Source: Sipunculus nudus (Eukaryota > Annelida > Sipuncula > Golfingiida > Sipunculidae). Taken from it: a stretch of 64,000 nt of DNA. Position 1 is the stretch's first letter; every line of letters begins with the position of its first letter. Below the pieces are notes generated by a model, which had not been told where the DNA came from, searched no databases, and saw nothing but the letters and a program-made list of their open reading frames with translations. The stretch is taken from contig CM049318.1 of assembly GCA_026874595.1 (NCBI GenBank), positions 56,067,250 to 56,131,249 of the forward strand. Reading direction: 5' to 3'. Of the stretch, positions 47,484 to 59,234 are shown one piece after another. The position numbers and the translations under genes were made by a program.

Positions 47484-48297
47484 ATGAGTTATCAACAAAC
47501 AGGAAGAATAGACTCACTGCATGATAAAAATATTAATTTTTCCCTTGCAACTCTAAATGTGCGAGGTCTTAGAAAATATTTAAAAAAGAGGAAAGTATTT
47601 AATTGGCTTGTAAACCATAAGATGTCAGAGGGTATAAGTTTTTTGCAAGAGACTCACTCCACGAAAGACGATGAGACATCTTGGAAAAATCAGTGGAAAG
47701 GAAAAAGTTATTTTTCCCTTAATACTAATAGAAGCTGTGGTGTTAGTATTCATATTGCTCATAAACTACATTATTCTGAAATATCTTTACATATAGATCA
47801 CAATGGCAGATATATTATTCTCCATTGCTCCATTCAAGGAGCACCTTTCTTATTAATTAATTCGTTAATTTGCACCTAACCATCTCAATGAGCAGGTAAT
47901 ATTTTTTCAAGAACTCTATAATGTATTGTCTAATATTTACATAGATGAATCTACTATTATTTTATGGGGAGGCGATTTTAACTTTCACTTTTCAAGTTTA
48001 GATGCAAACGGTGGTAATCCAAAATTAAAGGAAAAGAGTTTATCCTGCGTTAAAGAAATAATGGGAAAATTTAATCTTTGTGATATTTGGAGAATCAGAA
48101 ATGAAACTATTAGGAAATATACATGGCGAACACTTAACCCATTAGTACAACGCCGGTTGGACATGTTTTTAGTATCAGACTTTGTGCAGGATATTGTAGC
48201 AGAATGCAAAATTATACCGTCTGTAGATACAGATCATTCTGACCTCATTCTTCATTTAAAAAATACCAAACAGGGTAAACATGTCCCTTCCCACTGA
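47484..48297 (+). pseudogene. LINE ORF2 apurinic endonuclease domain remnant
   Basis: Begins MSYQQTGRIDSLHDKN, with the catalytic-domain phrases LATLNVRGLRK, FLQETHS, GVSIHIAHKL, WGGDFNFHF and DTDHSDL (APE-type endonuclease that nicks target DNA). A frameshift near 47866 separates the two halves. A TGA at 48295-48297 ends the second, in frame with the following RT part. Confidence 0.88.
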
Positions 48298-48342
48298 CGT
48301 TTTAATTGTTCGCTTGTCGAGGATGAGACATATGTCAATAAA

Positions 48343-50341
48343 ATGAAAAAGAACATCGAAACATGGTGCAGTGAACCGTGCACAGACCCAAGGTTCAAAT
48401 GGGAGTTCCTAAAATATCGTATTCGTGAATTTACCATTAGATACTGCAAAAATAAAGCAAATGAACGGAGAAAGTATATAAAGTCACTGGAGGAAAATAT
48501 GTCCACGCTGGCTGATAACCTTCAAAATGGAAAAGATAATAATAAAGACTGTTACTTAAAGACAAAAGAGGAATTAGAAAGCTATTATGACTCAAAAACT
48601 AAGGGTGCAATAGTCCGATCTCGTGCTCAATGGACAGAGGAAGGTGAACGCATCTCCAAATACTTTCTAGGGCTGGAAAAGTCTAATACATTCAAGAAAA
48701 CAATTCACAAGCTTTTATTTGACGATTCGGAAATATCAGAGAATAAAGAAATACTATGTGCTTTAAAAAATTATTATTCAGGTAAATTCAAAGACCAGAC
48801 AAAATGTACTTTGGATCATTGTCGTAATTATTTAAAATACGTCAATCTACCGCAGATTTCTAAAGAAGAGAAGGGTTTATGCGAGGGTATGATGACAGTG
48901 GGTGAGGTTGAAAAGGCATTAAATGATATGAAAAACAATGAATCTTCAGGCAATGACGGTTTATCTAAAGAATTTTATTTAAGTTTTTATAAAGAACTCG
49001 GTGATCTACTAACAGAATGCTTAAATGTTAATTTTACAGTAGGAGAACTGACACCAAGCCAGAAACAGGCCATTATCACGCTTTTACACAAACCTGGAAA
49101 AGACAAAAGACTAGTAAAACCATGGAGGCCTATTAGTCTACTTAATAGTGATATGAAAATTTTAAGTAAAATAATCGTCAGAAGGATAATTAAAGTGTTA
49201 CCCTCGGTTATTAACAAAGAACATTACGCATTTATTAAAGGTCGTTTCATAGGAGAGGCACTGATACTCTGTATTATACCGATAAATTAAAATTACCTGG
49301 AATTGTTTTTGGTGCCGATCTCCAGGCTGCCTTTGATTCCATAAATCATAGATTCCCTTATGCCGTTCTAGAGAGATTTGGCTTCGGGGACTCCTTTATC
49401 CAATGGATCAAAGTTTTATATAATAAATTAGAAAGCTGTATACTAAATAATGTATTCTCATTTGGATAATTCCCTTTGGAAAGTTGTGTCCCCCATGGAG
49501 ACGCACTTGCGCCATATTTGTTAATGTATGGAAATATTGGCCAGCGAAATCAGAAATAGTAAAGTTATTCAGGGAATCAAAATTGGAAAAGTAGATTTAA
49601 AGTTATGTACGTTTGCTGACGACATCACAATTTTTCTTCAGGATATATCCTCTTTAAAACAAACAATTGAGGTCTTGAATAAATTTGCTAATTTTTCATC
49701 ACTGAGTGTCAACTATGAAAAATCTGAATTAGCCTGGATTGGGAAATGGAATGATAGAATAGATACACACTTCAATTTAAAGTGGGTTGATTTAAGAATA
49801 GAATGTATAAAAGTGTTGGGAATCCAATTTTCATATAATAAAAATATTCTACATAACAGTTTTTAATCTGCTGTGGAAAACTTGAATACTATTTTAAATT
49901 GTTGGAGGAGCAGAAATCTATCTATTTATGTAGGGATTGAAGTTGCAAAGTCATTAGCCTTGTCAAAACTACTTTATCTTTCGAACTTTCTTAATCCTCC
50001 ATCACATATCATAGAGAAAGTAAAGTATCTTCTAAATAAGTTCATTTGGAAAAATAAAAAAGCTGTAAAGCTCAATTATTAAAACAGTCGCAAAGAATCC
50101 TACAGCACAAAAATCCTTGGAGGAATTTAATCAAAAACATAATTTCACAATAACATGGGAGGCGGTATATAAAGGCATATATGTAACAACGAAAGACCCA
50201 TATAGTAGAGAATTTCAATACAAATTAGTTAATAATTATCTTGCAGTGAACGAGAATCTGTACAAGTGGAAGCTTAGCGATACCCCGCGGTGCTCTTATT
50301 GTTATACCCACATTGAATCTGTAACCCATCTCTTTTTTTAA
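48343..50341 (+). pseudogene. LINE ORF2 reverse transcriptase and C-terminal region remnant
   Basis: Contains QWTEEGERISKYFLGLEKSN, typical of Tx1/L1 just before RT, and the RT opening KPWRPISLLNSDMKILSKII, followed by RFIGEA. A frameshift occurs near 49280. Then come FGADLQAAFDSINH (catalytic Asp), a damaged S-C-V-PHGDALAPYL block, and CTFADD (49612-49623) for the active site. Later frames hold a C-terminal C-x2-C...H-x4-C finger (CSYCYTHIESVTHLFF) in which a TAA stop replaces a codon just before the last Cys. Confidence 0.9.
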
Positions 50342-50659
50342 TGTGTTTATGCAAAATGTCTTTATAAAAAGTTAGGAGGATGGTTTCGAGATGAAAACAA
50401 GTGACCCATGGGTCATGACGCTCAGCTGACTGGGAAGAGATTCACAAAAGGAAATTTTATCATCAGAATGGTAGATACCCATTCAACTGAAGCATCAAAC
50501 AGATTAACCAACAGGCCAAGATTTAGACTGTATTTATATATCTGAAAAATGGAGAAAAAATGTGTAAACTTTAAAAACTAGAATACGGGTAGCCGACAAG
50601 TGACTACGTGTATCTGTAAAAATCAGAGTGAAGTGAGGCATGGATTGAGTGGCAAGGGG

Positions 50660-52085
50660 AAACAGAGTGAGGTATGTTGCATATTAGCATGGATGTCTGC
50701 AGCCTAAATGTGTATGTAGGTTGTGCAACCTACCACAAATCCAGAAAGCTGTCCAAGTTGTAAACATATGCAAAATTTTAGGCAGAAAAGTCAAACCACT
50801 ACATGGATATGAGTGATTTTAGCCCACGGCAGACAAACAGACAGACGCTGTGCAAAAATGGTTGCAGTTTTGTGTATGATGAAGACCTATGTGAGATCTA
50901 AACACAAGCACAATTTTGGCCCAATCGGTCAAATGGTTCCTCAGATATTAGCTTGGATGTGTGCAGCGTTAACTAGAATGTAGGTGGCGCCACCTGTCAT
51001 AAAATCAAGAAAGCTATCAAGGATGTATAAACCTGCAAAATTTTAGGCAGTTATGTCAAACCACTACAGAGAAATGAGTGATTTTATGCCACGGCAGACC
51101 AACAGACAGACGCTGTGCAAAATGTGCAAAAATGGTTGCAGGTGGCCCCTCCAGTTTTGTGTATGATAAAGACCTATGTGAGATCTATACACATGCAAAA
51201 TTTTGGCCCAATCGTTCAAACGGTTCCCGAGATATGAGCTTGGATGTCTGCAGCATAAACTAGAATAAAGGTGGCGCTACCTGTCAAAAAATCAAGAAAG
51301 CTATCCAGGATGTATAAAACTGCAAAATTTTAGGCAGACATGTCAAACCACTGCTAAGATGTGAGTGATTTTATTGCACGGCAGACAAACAGACAGACGC
51401 TGTGCAAAAATGGTTGCAGGTGGTGCCACCAGTTTTCTGTATGATAAAGAGCTATGTTAGATCTATACACATGCAAAATTTTGGCCCGATCGGTCAAACG
51501 GTTCCCGAGATATGAGCTTGGATGTCATCAGCGTGAACGTGAATGTAGGTGGTGCCACCTGTCATAAAATCAAGAAAGCTATCCAGGATGTATAAAACTA
51601 CAAAATTTTAGGCAGATATGTCAAACCACTGCCGAGATATGAGTGACATTATTGCACGGCAGACAAACAGACAGACGCTGTGCAAAAATGGTTGCAGGTG
51701 GCGCCACCAGTTTAGCGTATGATAAAGAGCTATGTTAGATCTATATACATGCAAAATTTTGGCCCGATCGGTCAAACGGTCCCCGAAATATGAGCTTGGA
51801 TGTCATCAGCGTGAATGAGAATGTAGGTGGCGCCACCTTTCATAAAATTAAGAAAGCTATCCAGGATGTATACGCATGCCGAATTTCAGGTGAATTAGTC
51901 AATTCACTGCAGAGATATGAGTGATTTTAACCAAAGGCAGATGAACAGATGGACACTGTGCAAACATGGTTACAGGTGGCGCCACCATTTTTTGTGTATG
52001 TTATAGAGCTATCCAAGGGCTACATTAGTATAAATTTTATTTCCTGATCAGTCAAACGGTTCCCGAGATATGAGCTTGGAAAGCT
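50660..52085 (+). repeat. Satellite A, 278-bp unit with GGTGGCGCCACC at two points per unit
   Basis: About five units. Each unit has two palindromic dodecamers or close variants, at 50983, 51141, 51270, 51419, 51548, 51697, 51826 and 51975. Spacing alternates 149 and 129 bp (the first, 158 bp, contains a 10-bp duplication). Shared phrases are CAAAATTTTGGCCCGATCGG, CCCGAGATATGAGCTTGGAT, AAGAAAGCTATCCAGGATGT and GACAGACGCTGTGCAAAAAT. Confidence 0.9.
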
Positions 52086-52159
52086 GATAAAATCAAGTCC
52101 CAGAGGAGGTCTCTGGAAACGAACGCGGCAACGGCGGAGGAACCCGGTCAAAAACATAG

Positions 52160-54800
52160 TATCCACAAAACTTCGTTCTGGCGGGTACAAAAATACAGGT
52201 GGCTCCACCAGTCTGCAGAAACTAATAAAAACACTTACAAACATCAATATCCATGCAAAGAATCATGGTGATCTCCCCATTAGTTGTTCAGATACTTCAG
52301 CTTTTGTATCAAATTGTCCATTATTCTGAGGGATACTTCGGAGTCCTATAGCTTGAAGGATATGGGTAACAGAGACTTATTTTTAAGTTACCACAGGCAC
52401 TTTTCATGGGCCTTCTTGCATGACAAGAATGAAGATTCTAGGTCCAGTTGTTGCGATATGTACCCTGTTGACAGATAACCACATCTTTAAAGGTATCAAA
52501 AAAGAGAAAAAAATCGTAAAAATTTGAAAAAAATAGAGGTGGCGCACCCAGTCTGCAGAAACTGATGGAACAGGTCATGATCAATATGTATGCCGAAAAT
52601 CATGACCATCAGTGTTGTAGTTATTGAGATACTGCAGTTTTTGTATCAAATTTTCCATTATTCTGGGGGGTAATTTGGAGCCATACAGCTTAAAGAATAT
52701 GGGTAACACAGACCTAATTTCAGGTTTCCATGCAGACTTTTCATGGGTCTCCCTGTGTGTCAAGAATGAAGATTCTAGGTCCAGTTTAATGATTTGTGCC
52801 CTGTTAACAGATGTTCATAACTTTAAAGGTCTCAAAAATAGAGAAAAAATTCGTAAAAAAACCCGAACAAATACAGGTGGTGCCACCAGTCTGCAGAAAC
52901 TGATGAAACACTCCATGATCAATATCCATGAAAACAATTATGGTGATCTCTGCATTAGTTGTTCAGATACTTCAGCTTTTTTATCAAATTTTCCATTATT
53001 CTGAGCTGTACTTTGGAGTGCCATAGCTCAAAGGATATGGGTAACAGAGACCTAATTTCAGGTGTCCATGGAGACTTATCATGGGTCTCTCTGTGTGTCA
53101 ACAATGAAGATTCTAGGTCCAGTCCTTACGATTTGTACCCTGTTGACATAACTACATCCTGAAAGGTCTCGAAAATAGAGAAAAAAAAAAAAAATTTGAA
53201 AATTTGAAAAAATACAGGTGGCACCACCAGTCTGCGGGTACTGATGAAACACCTCTTGATCAATATGTATGCCAAAAATCATGACCATCAGTGTTGTAGT
53301 TATTGAGATGTTGCAGTTTGTTTTTATCAAATTTTCCATTATTCTTGGGGGTTATTGGGAGCCCCCCATAGCTCAAAGGATATGGGTAACAGAGACCTTA
53401 TTTCAGGTTTCCATGCAGACTTTTTATGGACCTCTCAGTGTGTCAAGAATGAAGATTCTAGGTCCAGACTTTATGATTTGTGCCCTGTTAACAGCTGTTC
53501 ACATTTTTAAATTCGTAAAAAAATCGAAAAATTCAGGTGGCGCCACCAGTCTGCAGGAAGTGATGGAACATCTCATGATCAAACCGTATGCCAAAAATCA
53601 TGACTTTCAGTCAAGTAGTTAATGAGATATTGAAGTTTTTGTATGAAATTTTTTACTTTTCTGGGGGGTACTTTGGGGCCCCATAGCTCGAAGGATATGG
53701 GTAACAGATATCTTATTTATGGTTTCCACGGAGATTTTTAATAGGTTTCTCAGTGTGTCGAGAATGAAGATTCTAGGTCCAGCGGTTACGATTTGTGCCA
53801 CGTTAACAGATGACAGCATCTTTAAACGTCTCAAAAATAGAGGAAAAAATTGTAAAAAAATCGAAAAATACAGGTGGCGCCACCAGTCTGCAGGAACTTA
53901 TGGAACATCTCATGATCAATATGTATGCCAAAAATCATGACCATCAGTGTTGTAGTTATTGAGATATTGAAGTTTTTGTATGAATTTTTTTACTATTCTG
54001 GGGGGTACTTTGGGGCCCCGTGGCTCGAAGGATATGGGTAACAGAGACCTAATTTCTGGTTTCCAAGGATATTTTTCATGGACCTCTCAGTGTATCTAGA
54101 ATTAAGATTCTAGATCTAGGCTTTACGATTCGTGCCTTGTTAACAGATGTTCACATTTTTAAAGGTCTCAAAAATAGAGAAAAAAATTTGTAAAAAATCT
54201 GAAAATACAGGTGGCGCCACCAGTCTGCAGGAACTTATGGAACATCTCATGATCAATATGTATGCCAAAAATCATGACCATCAGTGTTGTAGTTATTGAG
54301 ATATTGAAGTTTTTGTATGAATTTTTTTACTATTCTGGGGGGTACTTTGGGGCCCCGTGGCTCGAAGGATATGGGTAACAGAGACCTAATTTCTGGTTTC
54401 CAAGGATATTTTTCATGGACCTCTCAGTGTATCTAGAATTAAGATTCTAGATCTAGGCTTTACGATTCGTGCCTTGTTAACAGATGTTCACATTTTTAAA
54501 GGTCTCAAAAATAGAGAAAAAAATTTGTAAAAAATCGAAAAATACAGGTGGCGCCACCAGTCTGCAGGAGGTGATGGAACATCTCATGATCAATATGTAT
54601 GCCAACAATCATGACCATCAGTCAAGAAGTTAATGAGATATTGAAGTTTTTGTATGAAATTTTTGACTTTTCTGGGGGGTACTTTGGGGCCCCATAGCTC
54701 GAAGGATATGGGTAACAGAGACCTAATTTCTGGTTTCCAAGGAGATTTTTCATGGACCTCTCAGAATTCCAAGTTACAAGGTTCTAGGTGCAGCGGTTAC
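52160..54800 (+). repeat. Satellite B, ~337-bp unit, eight copies
   Basis: The dodecamer GGTGGCGCCACC or a one- or two-base variant opens units at 52197, 52538, 52876, 53217, 53536, 53873, 54210 and 54547 (spacing 341, 338, 341, 319, 337, 337, 337). Unit phrases are CAGTCTGCAG, ATCAATATGTATGCC, GGGGCCCCATAGCTCGAAGG, ATATGGGTAACAGAGACC and AAGATTCTAGGTCCAG. The units starting at 53873 and 54210 are almost identical, showing recent local amplification. Confidence 0.92.
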
Positions 54801-54910
54801 GATTTGTGCCTGGTTAACGGACGGACAGACGGACAGACGGACAGACGGACGACGGACAAAGAGTGATCGCTATAGCTCAGATGACTTTCAGTCAGCTGAG
54901 CTAAAAATTG
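54801..54910 (+). repeat. Terminal segment of the satellite element: GACGGACA array and hairpin
   Basis: After the last unit come about five GGACAGAC units (54827-54857), then TGATCGCTATAGCTCAGATG and a 31-nt hairpin (54873-54903): a 14-bp stem with one mismatch and a TTC loop, ending CTGAGCTAAAAA. A half-hairpin with the same sequence marks the end of the minus-strand relative at 16.69 kb. Confidence 0.75.
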
Positions 54911-56840
54911 GATTTGCCAGAATTTAAACTTGAAAATATCATCTATGGCAAATTGCCTGAAGTAGAAGAGAACATACTTCTAAATCACATTGTTTTAATG
55001 TTTAAAATAATACTATTTCAACAACGAGACAAGAAAAGGGAGAACCTCTTTTTAGTCTTGAAACAAAGATAATAGAAATAGAAAACATTGAGAAGATAAT
55101 AGCTAGGAAATGAGGAAATTACAAGGTATATGCAAAAAAATGGGAACCTCTTCTGCCTTTGATAAAAAGAGCAAATAACGACGCGGGTATGGTAGAATAA
55201 AAGTACCTGTATCCAAAAGAAAATATTTTTAAACATTTGTAAACGGGATGTGTATGCGTGTGTGTGTTGGCATGTATGTTCATAACTATATATGTGTATA
55301 TGGAGGTATATATAATTATGTGTTTATATATATATATATGTATATACATATATGTGTGTATATGAATGTGCGTATATTTAAAAAAATACCTTGCAAGGGC
55401 ACAGAATTGTTATCATTCATGATATCAGAAAAATTAAAGGTGGACCAATAGCCATTTGAGAGTAACTTAAAGAAAAGAGCTGTTGTTTGTTTGTATTGTT
55501 TTGTCAATGTGGTATCTGTTATAAGTTCTGTACAAATAAGGCAATGTCAAAGTTTCCAAAAGACTTGTATTACCTGTCACATTTTCTGTTACTTGTTATG
55601 TTCTATTTAAGGCCATCAGTGATGAAAACCTGGGCTTAAAAACCCATATAGTAAAGAGAACAGAGTCTGAGATGCCTAATAAAGAGGGAAAAAAATACCT
55701 CCTCGGCGCAAGGAAGACGAGCCCGATGTACACAGGTGATTCGGCTTTGATGCACGGCTTTATCACACGGTGCGCCTGTACCACGGTCAATCGGGTCAGT
55801 GTTGAACAAACATGCTCCGCCCGACCAGAGCCTAACAAAGAATTAATCAGCCGTGACCGACACGTGCCGAGCGATACATCAGCTGTTAATTTTAACAGCC
55901 GATACATTAGCTATCAGTAATAATACCCGATCACACCACGTTCACAGAAAACGTAAACCATCACTTGACCGGAGGAAAAATGAAACGGGACCGTCCACAT
56001 GAAGGTTTTTAACTATTTTAATCTAGGCGGTAGTCACATGTGGCGCCTGAAAATCCCTAACGGGGCGGTGAGACGAGACACGGTTCGTTCGTCATTCATC
56101 ATGTCAGCTATATTTGGAGATTATAAAGAAATAATTTGCCTAATAGTATTCTGTGGCGCTTACTTACGCTAACATATATGTACAACTATCAGCAATATTC
56201 GGAAGAACTACCGCCTGCATGTTTTATCAATGGCTCACTCTTATGCACGCAACTGTTGTCGCAATATTCGGATTAAGTGCTCTTTCGCGTCCCGCGGTAA
56301 TCGCGGTAATGCAAATAAGTTTACACGGCCCTTGTCTTTTAGGCCAATAGGTAGCGTAAGTCTCGTTTAATCTCTATTGAAAGAAGGTTGAAAAGGCCGG
56401 TTCCGAAAAAGCCTGGCCTCGGTAGCTGTGGTTACGAACTTTGGAACTTGTTTACCGTTCTTGGCGTGTCAGAACTACCGCTTTGCGCAACAGAAATGTG
56501 GTATTGTTCTTAGATTTTCACCCGAAATGTTGATAAGAGGAAATGTTGAGATACGTTTTCAGTTTAAATTATACTTTGATATGGTTTTATTGTAAAGATA
56601 GCAGGGGGCTGTGTTTGTACGATATTACGGGAAATAATTTTATTGACGAAAGAATATTTATAAATCCCGTATTTTTTAGTAATTTACGAAAAGCAATTCA
56701 ATGCATTTAATAAATGTATCAAAACAATCATAAAATAGTAATTAACAGTTTTTGTATCTTTATTGAAAATTCAGCCAGCGGTAACATCTATATATATAAA
56801 GTCGACCACCAGCTGCCGTTAAGATACCGTATATCCTCTG
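54911..56840. other. Non-coding stretch, nothing recognised
   Basis: TATG/GT-rich simple sequence near 55245-55375. Frames at 55596-55920 on both strands overlap and match no domain I know. Confidence 0.4.
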
Positions 56841-56844
56841 ACCG

Positions 56845-56940
56845 TGTGATTTTTTGATCGTTGGAATCATGAATTCGTGGATTATCTTGATCCACAAAAA
56901 CCACGAAAATAAAATCCCAACGAATATTTCTGATTCTACA
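56845..56940 (-). repeat. Partial copy of the CTGTAGATTCAG interspersed repeat
   Basis: Read inverted: TGTAGAATCAGAAATATTCG, then GGGATTTTATTTTCGTGG and TCCACGAATTC, matching the left half of 61158-61411. Confidence 0.65.
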
Positions 56941-56989
56941 ACATGTAATATTTTTTGTACAAAAATATAGGAATATATACTACTCTCTT

Positions 56990-57320
56990 TAAAATACTTC
57001 GTCTCTTCTCTCTTATTAAGAATGCGTATTATTTTGAACGCGACCTTTCTCTCTTATAATATTATGATAACTCTATTTCTCATAATGATAATAATATATT
57101 GATCTCTCTTTCACTGATCGCTTTCTCTCCTTTTACTCCCACTTATAATATTATATTAGTCACTCTCTCACTTATAATATTACTCTCTCTCTCATAATAT
57201 TATACTGATATCTCTTTCTGTCTCTTTCCCTCTCCCCCCCCCCCCCCCACTTTTACTAATTGCTATCTCTCTGTCATAATGTTATACATCTCTCACTCTC
57301 TCAATATTATCTATGTCATA
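56990..57320. repeat. CT-rich low-complexity DNA with poly-C
   Basis: TCTCTCT-type runs and a C tract at about 57234-57248. The inverted counterpart near 45420-45560 is GA-rich. Confidence 0.7.
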
Positions 57321-57873
57321 TATTTTTACCCTAAAGTGAACATAATTACCAAGTACTCACGGTGAGTCAGTTACACTGGTGTTACGACAATCAAATGGTC
57401 ACGGTTACTCGTAATCCCATGAATCCATTAATTAACAAGAAACCCCCATAACAAAGTGTTCTCTTTTGATGTTCATTGAGGGTTTCTAATTCTTTGTATC
57501 AGCTTAAATCTATTCATTTTACATGCAGTTTTTTCTTAATATTTTACACCTTTCATTTCTAATCTTTATGATAATACGGGGCGACAAAACAAAATATCGA
57601 TATAAAATACGAACGAACAGTGGATTAACGTTTGATTCAAAACCAAAATCCGATTGCTGATTTTATCTGAAAATTAAACTTTAAACTTTTATATCCTGAT
57701 TTTTTTTAATACAGAGAGGATATAAATTCCAAGTAATGCATCCTTTATCATTTTTTTATCGATGATAAATTGGTGCATTAGGCATAAAGTGCAATATAAG
57801 TGTCATGAAACTAAGAAGCATTAGCTATTTGATATTTGCCGTTTGACGATCCTTCGATCAGGTGTTCCATTAA

Positions 57874-57875
<2 letters not shown>

Positions 57876-57934
<59 letters not shown>
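57876..57934. repeat. (AT)n microsatellite
   Basis: About 29 AT units. Confidence 0.95.
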
Positions 57935-57938
<4 letters not shown>

Positions 57939-58021
57939 AATGATTATGCATCCACAGAGGAATACAACATACATTTTTAACACTGATAACGGTTTTCTAA
58001 TCGAATTTGCTTGACCATAAG

Positions 58022-58331
58022 AAGCTAATCTTCAGGCGACTTGCCGACAGCCTGACGTCGGTGAAGTCAGTCGGCCATGACGCATGGGCCCACCAGGCTA
58101 TTGCCGAGTCCTGCTTTGCACCTTCAAATTCCAGCTTGAGATACAACTATTTTGCCATATTCTACATACAACCTAATTAATTTAAGTATTTAGCATGTAT
58201 TTCAAGCATCATATCCCGAAACCACCTTCATATTACAGTTTAATTGACACAGTCGGCAAACTGGCGTTTCGGCAAAAAGGAATCGGCAAGGTGGTAGTCG
58301 GCATTCCGGCATTCGACAATACGGCATGTAC
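58022..58331 (-). repeat. Interspersed TTGCCGA-repeat element, copy 2
   Basis: Inverted partner of 44464-44757. A weaker inverted match continues beyond it (57340-57480 against 45140-45300; ATCAAAAG, GGGTTTCT, GTAACCGTGACC). Confidence 0.8.
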
Positions 58332-58339
58332 CCCTCACC

Positions 58340-59230
58340 GACCTACTCTTATTAAATTATAGGTCGTATTTTGCTCAAACTTTGTTCCCGCTCCATCGAC
58401 CTCTTATGACATTAGGAACTTTTTTTTATCTAAACCATGTATGTATTTCAAGAAAAACGCATACCAGCCACAAGCGCTTGACTTGTCTATATGACACCGG
58501 CCTATTCAATCACTGTCACTGCAACGCCTGAAAGTTGTACACAGTACTACTATAAGGATATTTTCTCTTATTACCGCCCACCTTGCCGATATACTCGTTT
58601 TCTACCAAAATATGAAACAAGACTTATCAATCAATATTTAATTATAAACAAAGCACTCCCCGTTTCCCAATTACAAGAGTTAATAACTCTTTTTTTTTAC
58701 CTTTAAACGCTTCCTTGATCTCCCTTCTTTCACATGCACACATCAGTAACATTTGTTATCAGTGATCTGATAACAATGACTGTAATTCTTAAGGCAGATA
58801 TATGGACTATTTTACACGGAATTTTATTTGAAATTTTATAAAAACCAGTTTACAGCATCTAATAAATGTTGTTCTGTAACAGTGTTCAGATAAACGGACA
58901 TTTATTCTACATGAACGAGAATAGGGGAATTGCTAGTGCATCAAGTCAAGCGCCTGTGATACCAGCCGAGCGAGGAGTGTCGAGAACCAATGTTTTTACG
59001 TTTGATTTGATTGACAGCTAATCTGCCCGATATCCCGCGTGTATGCCCACATGCTCACGAAAAGAATTCCAACACCCACGCGGCACAGAGTCCTGTTGCC
59101 ATCGGTTACTGGACAGAAAAGCTGTCAAATGAAACCACAGGCTCAGAAAGATTGGCACGATACACCGCCAGTTGCGTTCACAAGGCTCCATGCCGGCAGG
59201 GTTTCGGGCCTGAGCCTGTGGTCTATATAT
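58340..59230. other. Non-coding stretch, nothing recognised
   Basis: Overlapping short frames at 59011-59265 show no recognisable domain. Confidence 0.4.
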
Positions 59231-59234
59231 GTTA

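Larger units (their letters stand above)
46485..50400 (+). mobile_element. Non-LTR retrotransposon, L1/Tx1-like, degenerate
   Basis: ORF1-type coiled-coil/RRM protein followed by an ORF2 with AP endonuclease, RT and C-terminal CCHC region, all on the plus strand. This order and the phrases (NVRGL, LQETHS, GGDFN, FADD) place it in the L1/Tx1 group. At least two frameshifts and several in-frame stops interrupt it. A region at 46100-46484 may be its 5' UTR; the 3' end is unclear because it runs into the satellite region without a poly(A) tail I can see. Confidence 0.9.

Noticed and set aside
50660-54800. CRISPR-like array (regularly spaced GGTGGCGCCACC)
   Set aside because: The intervening sequences are themselves repeated, units are 129-341 bp, and the context is eukaryotic. 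These are satellites.
55596-55920. Overlapping ~100-codon frames on both strands
   Set aside because: No domain, no splice pattern, and equal support on both strands.
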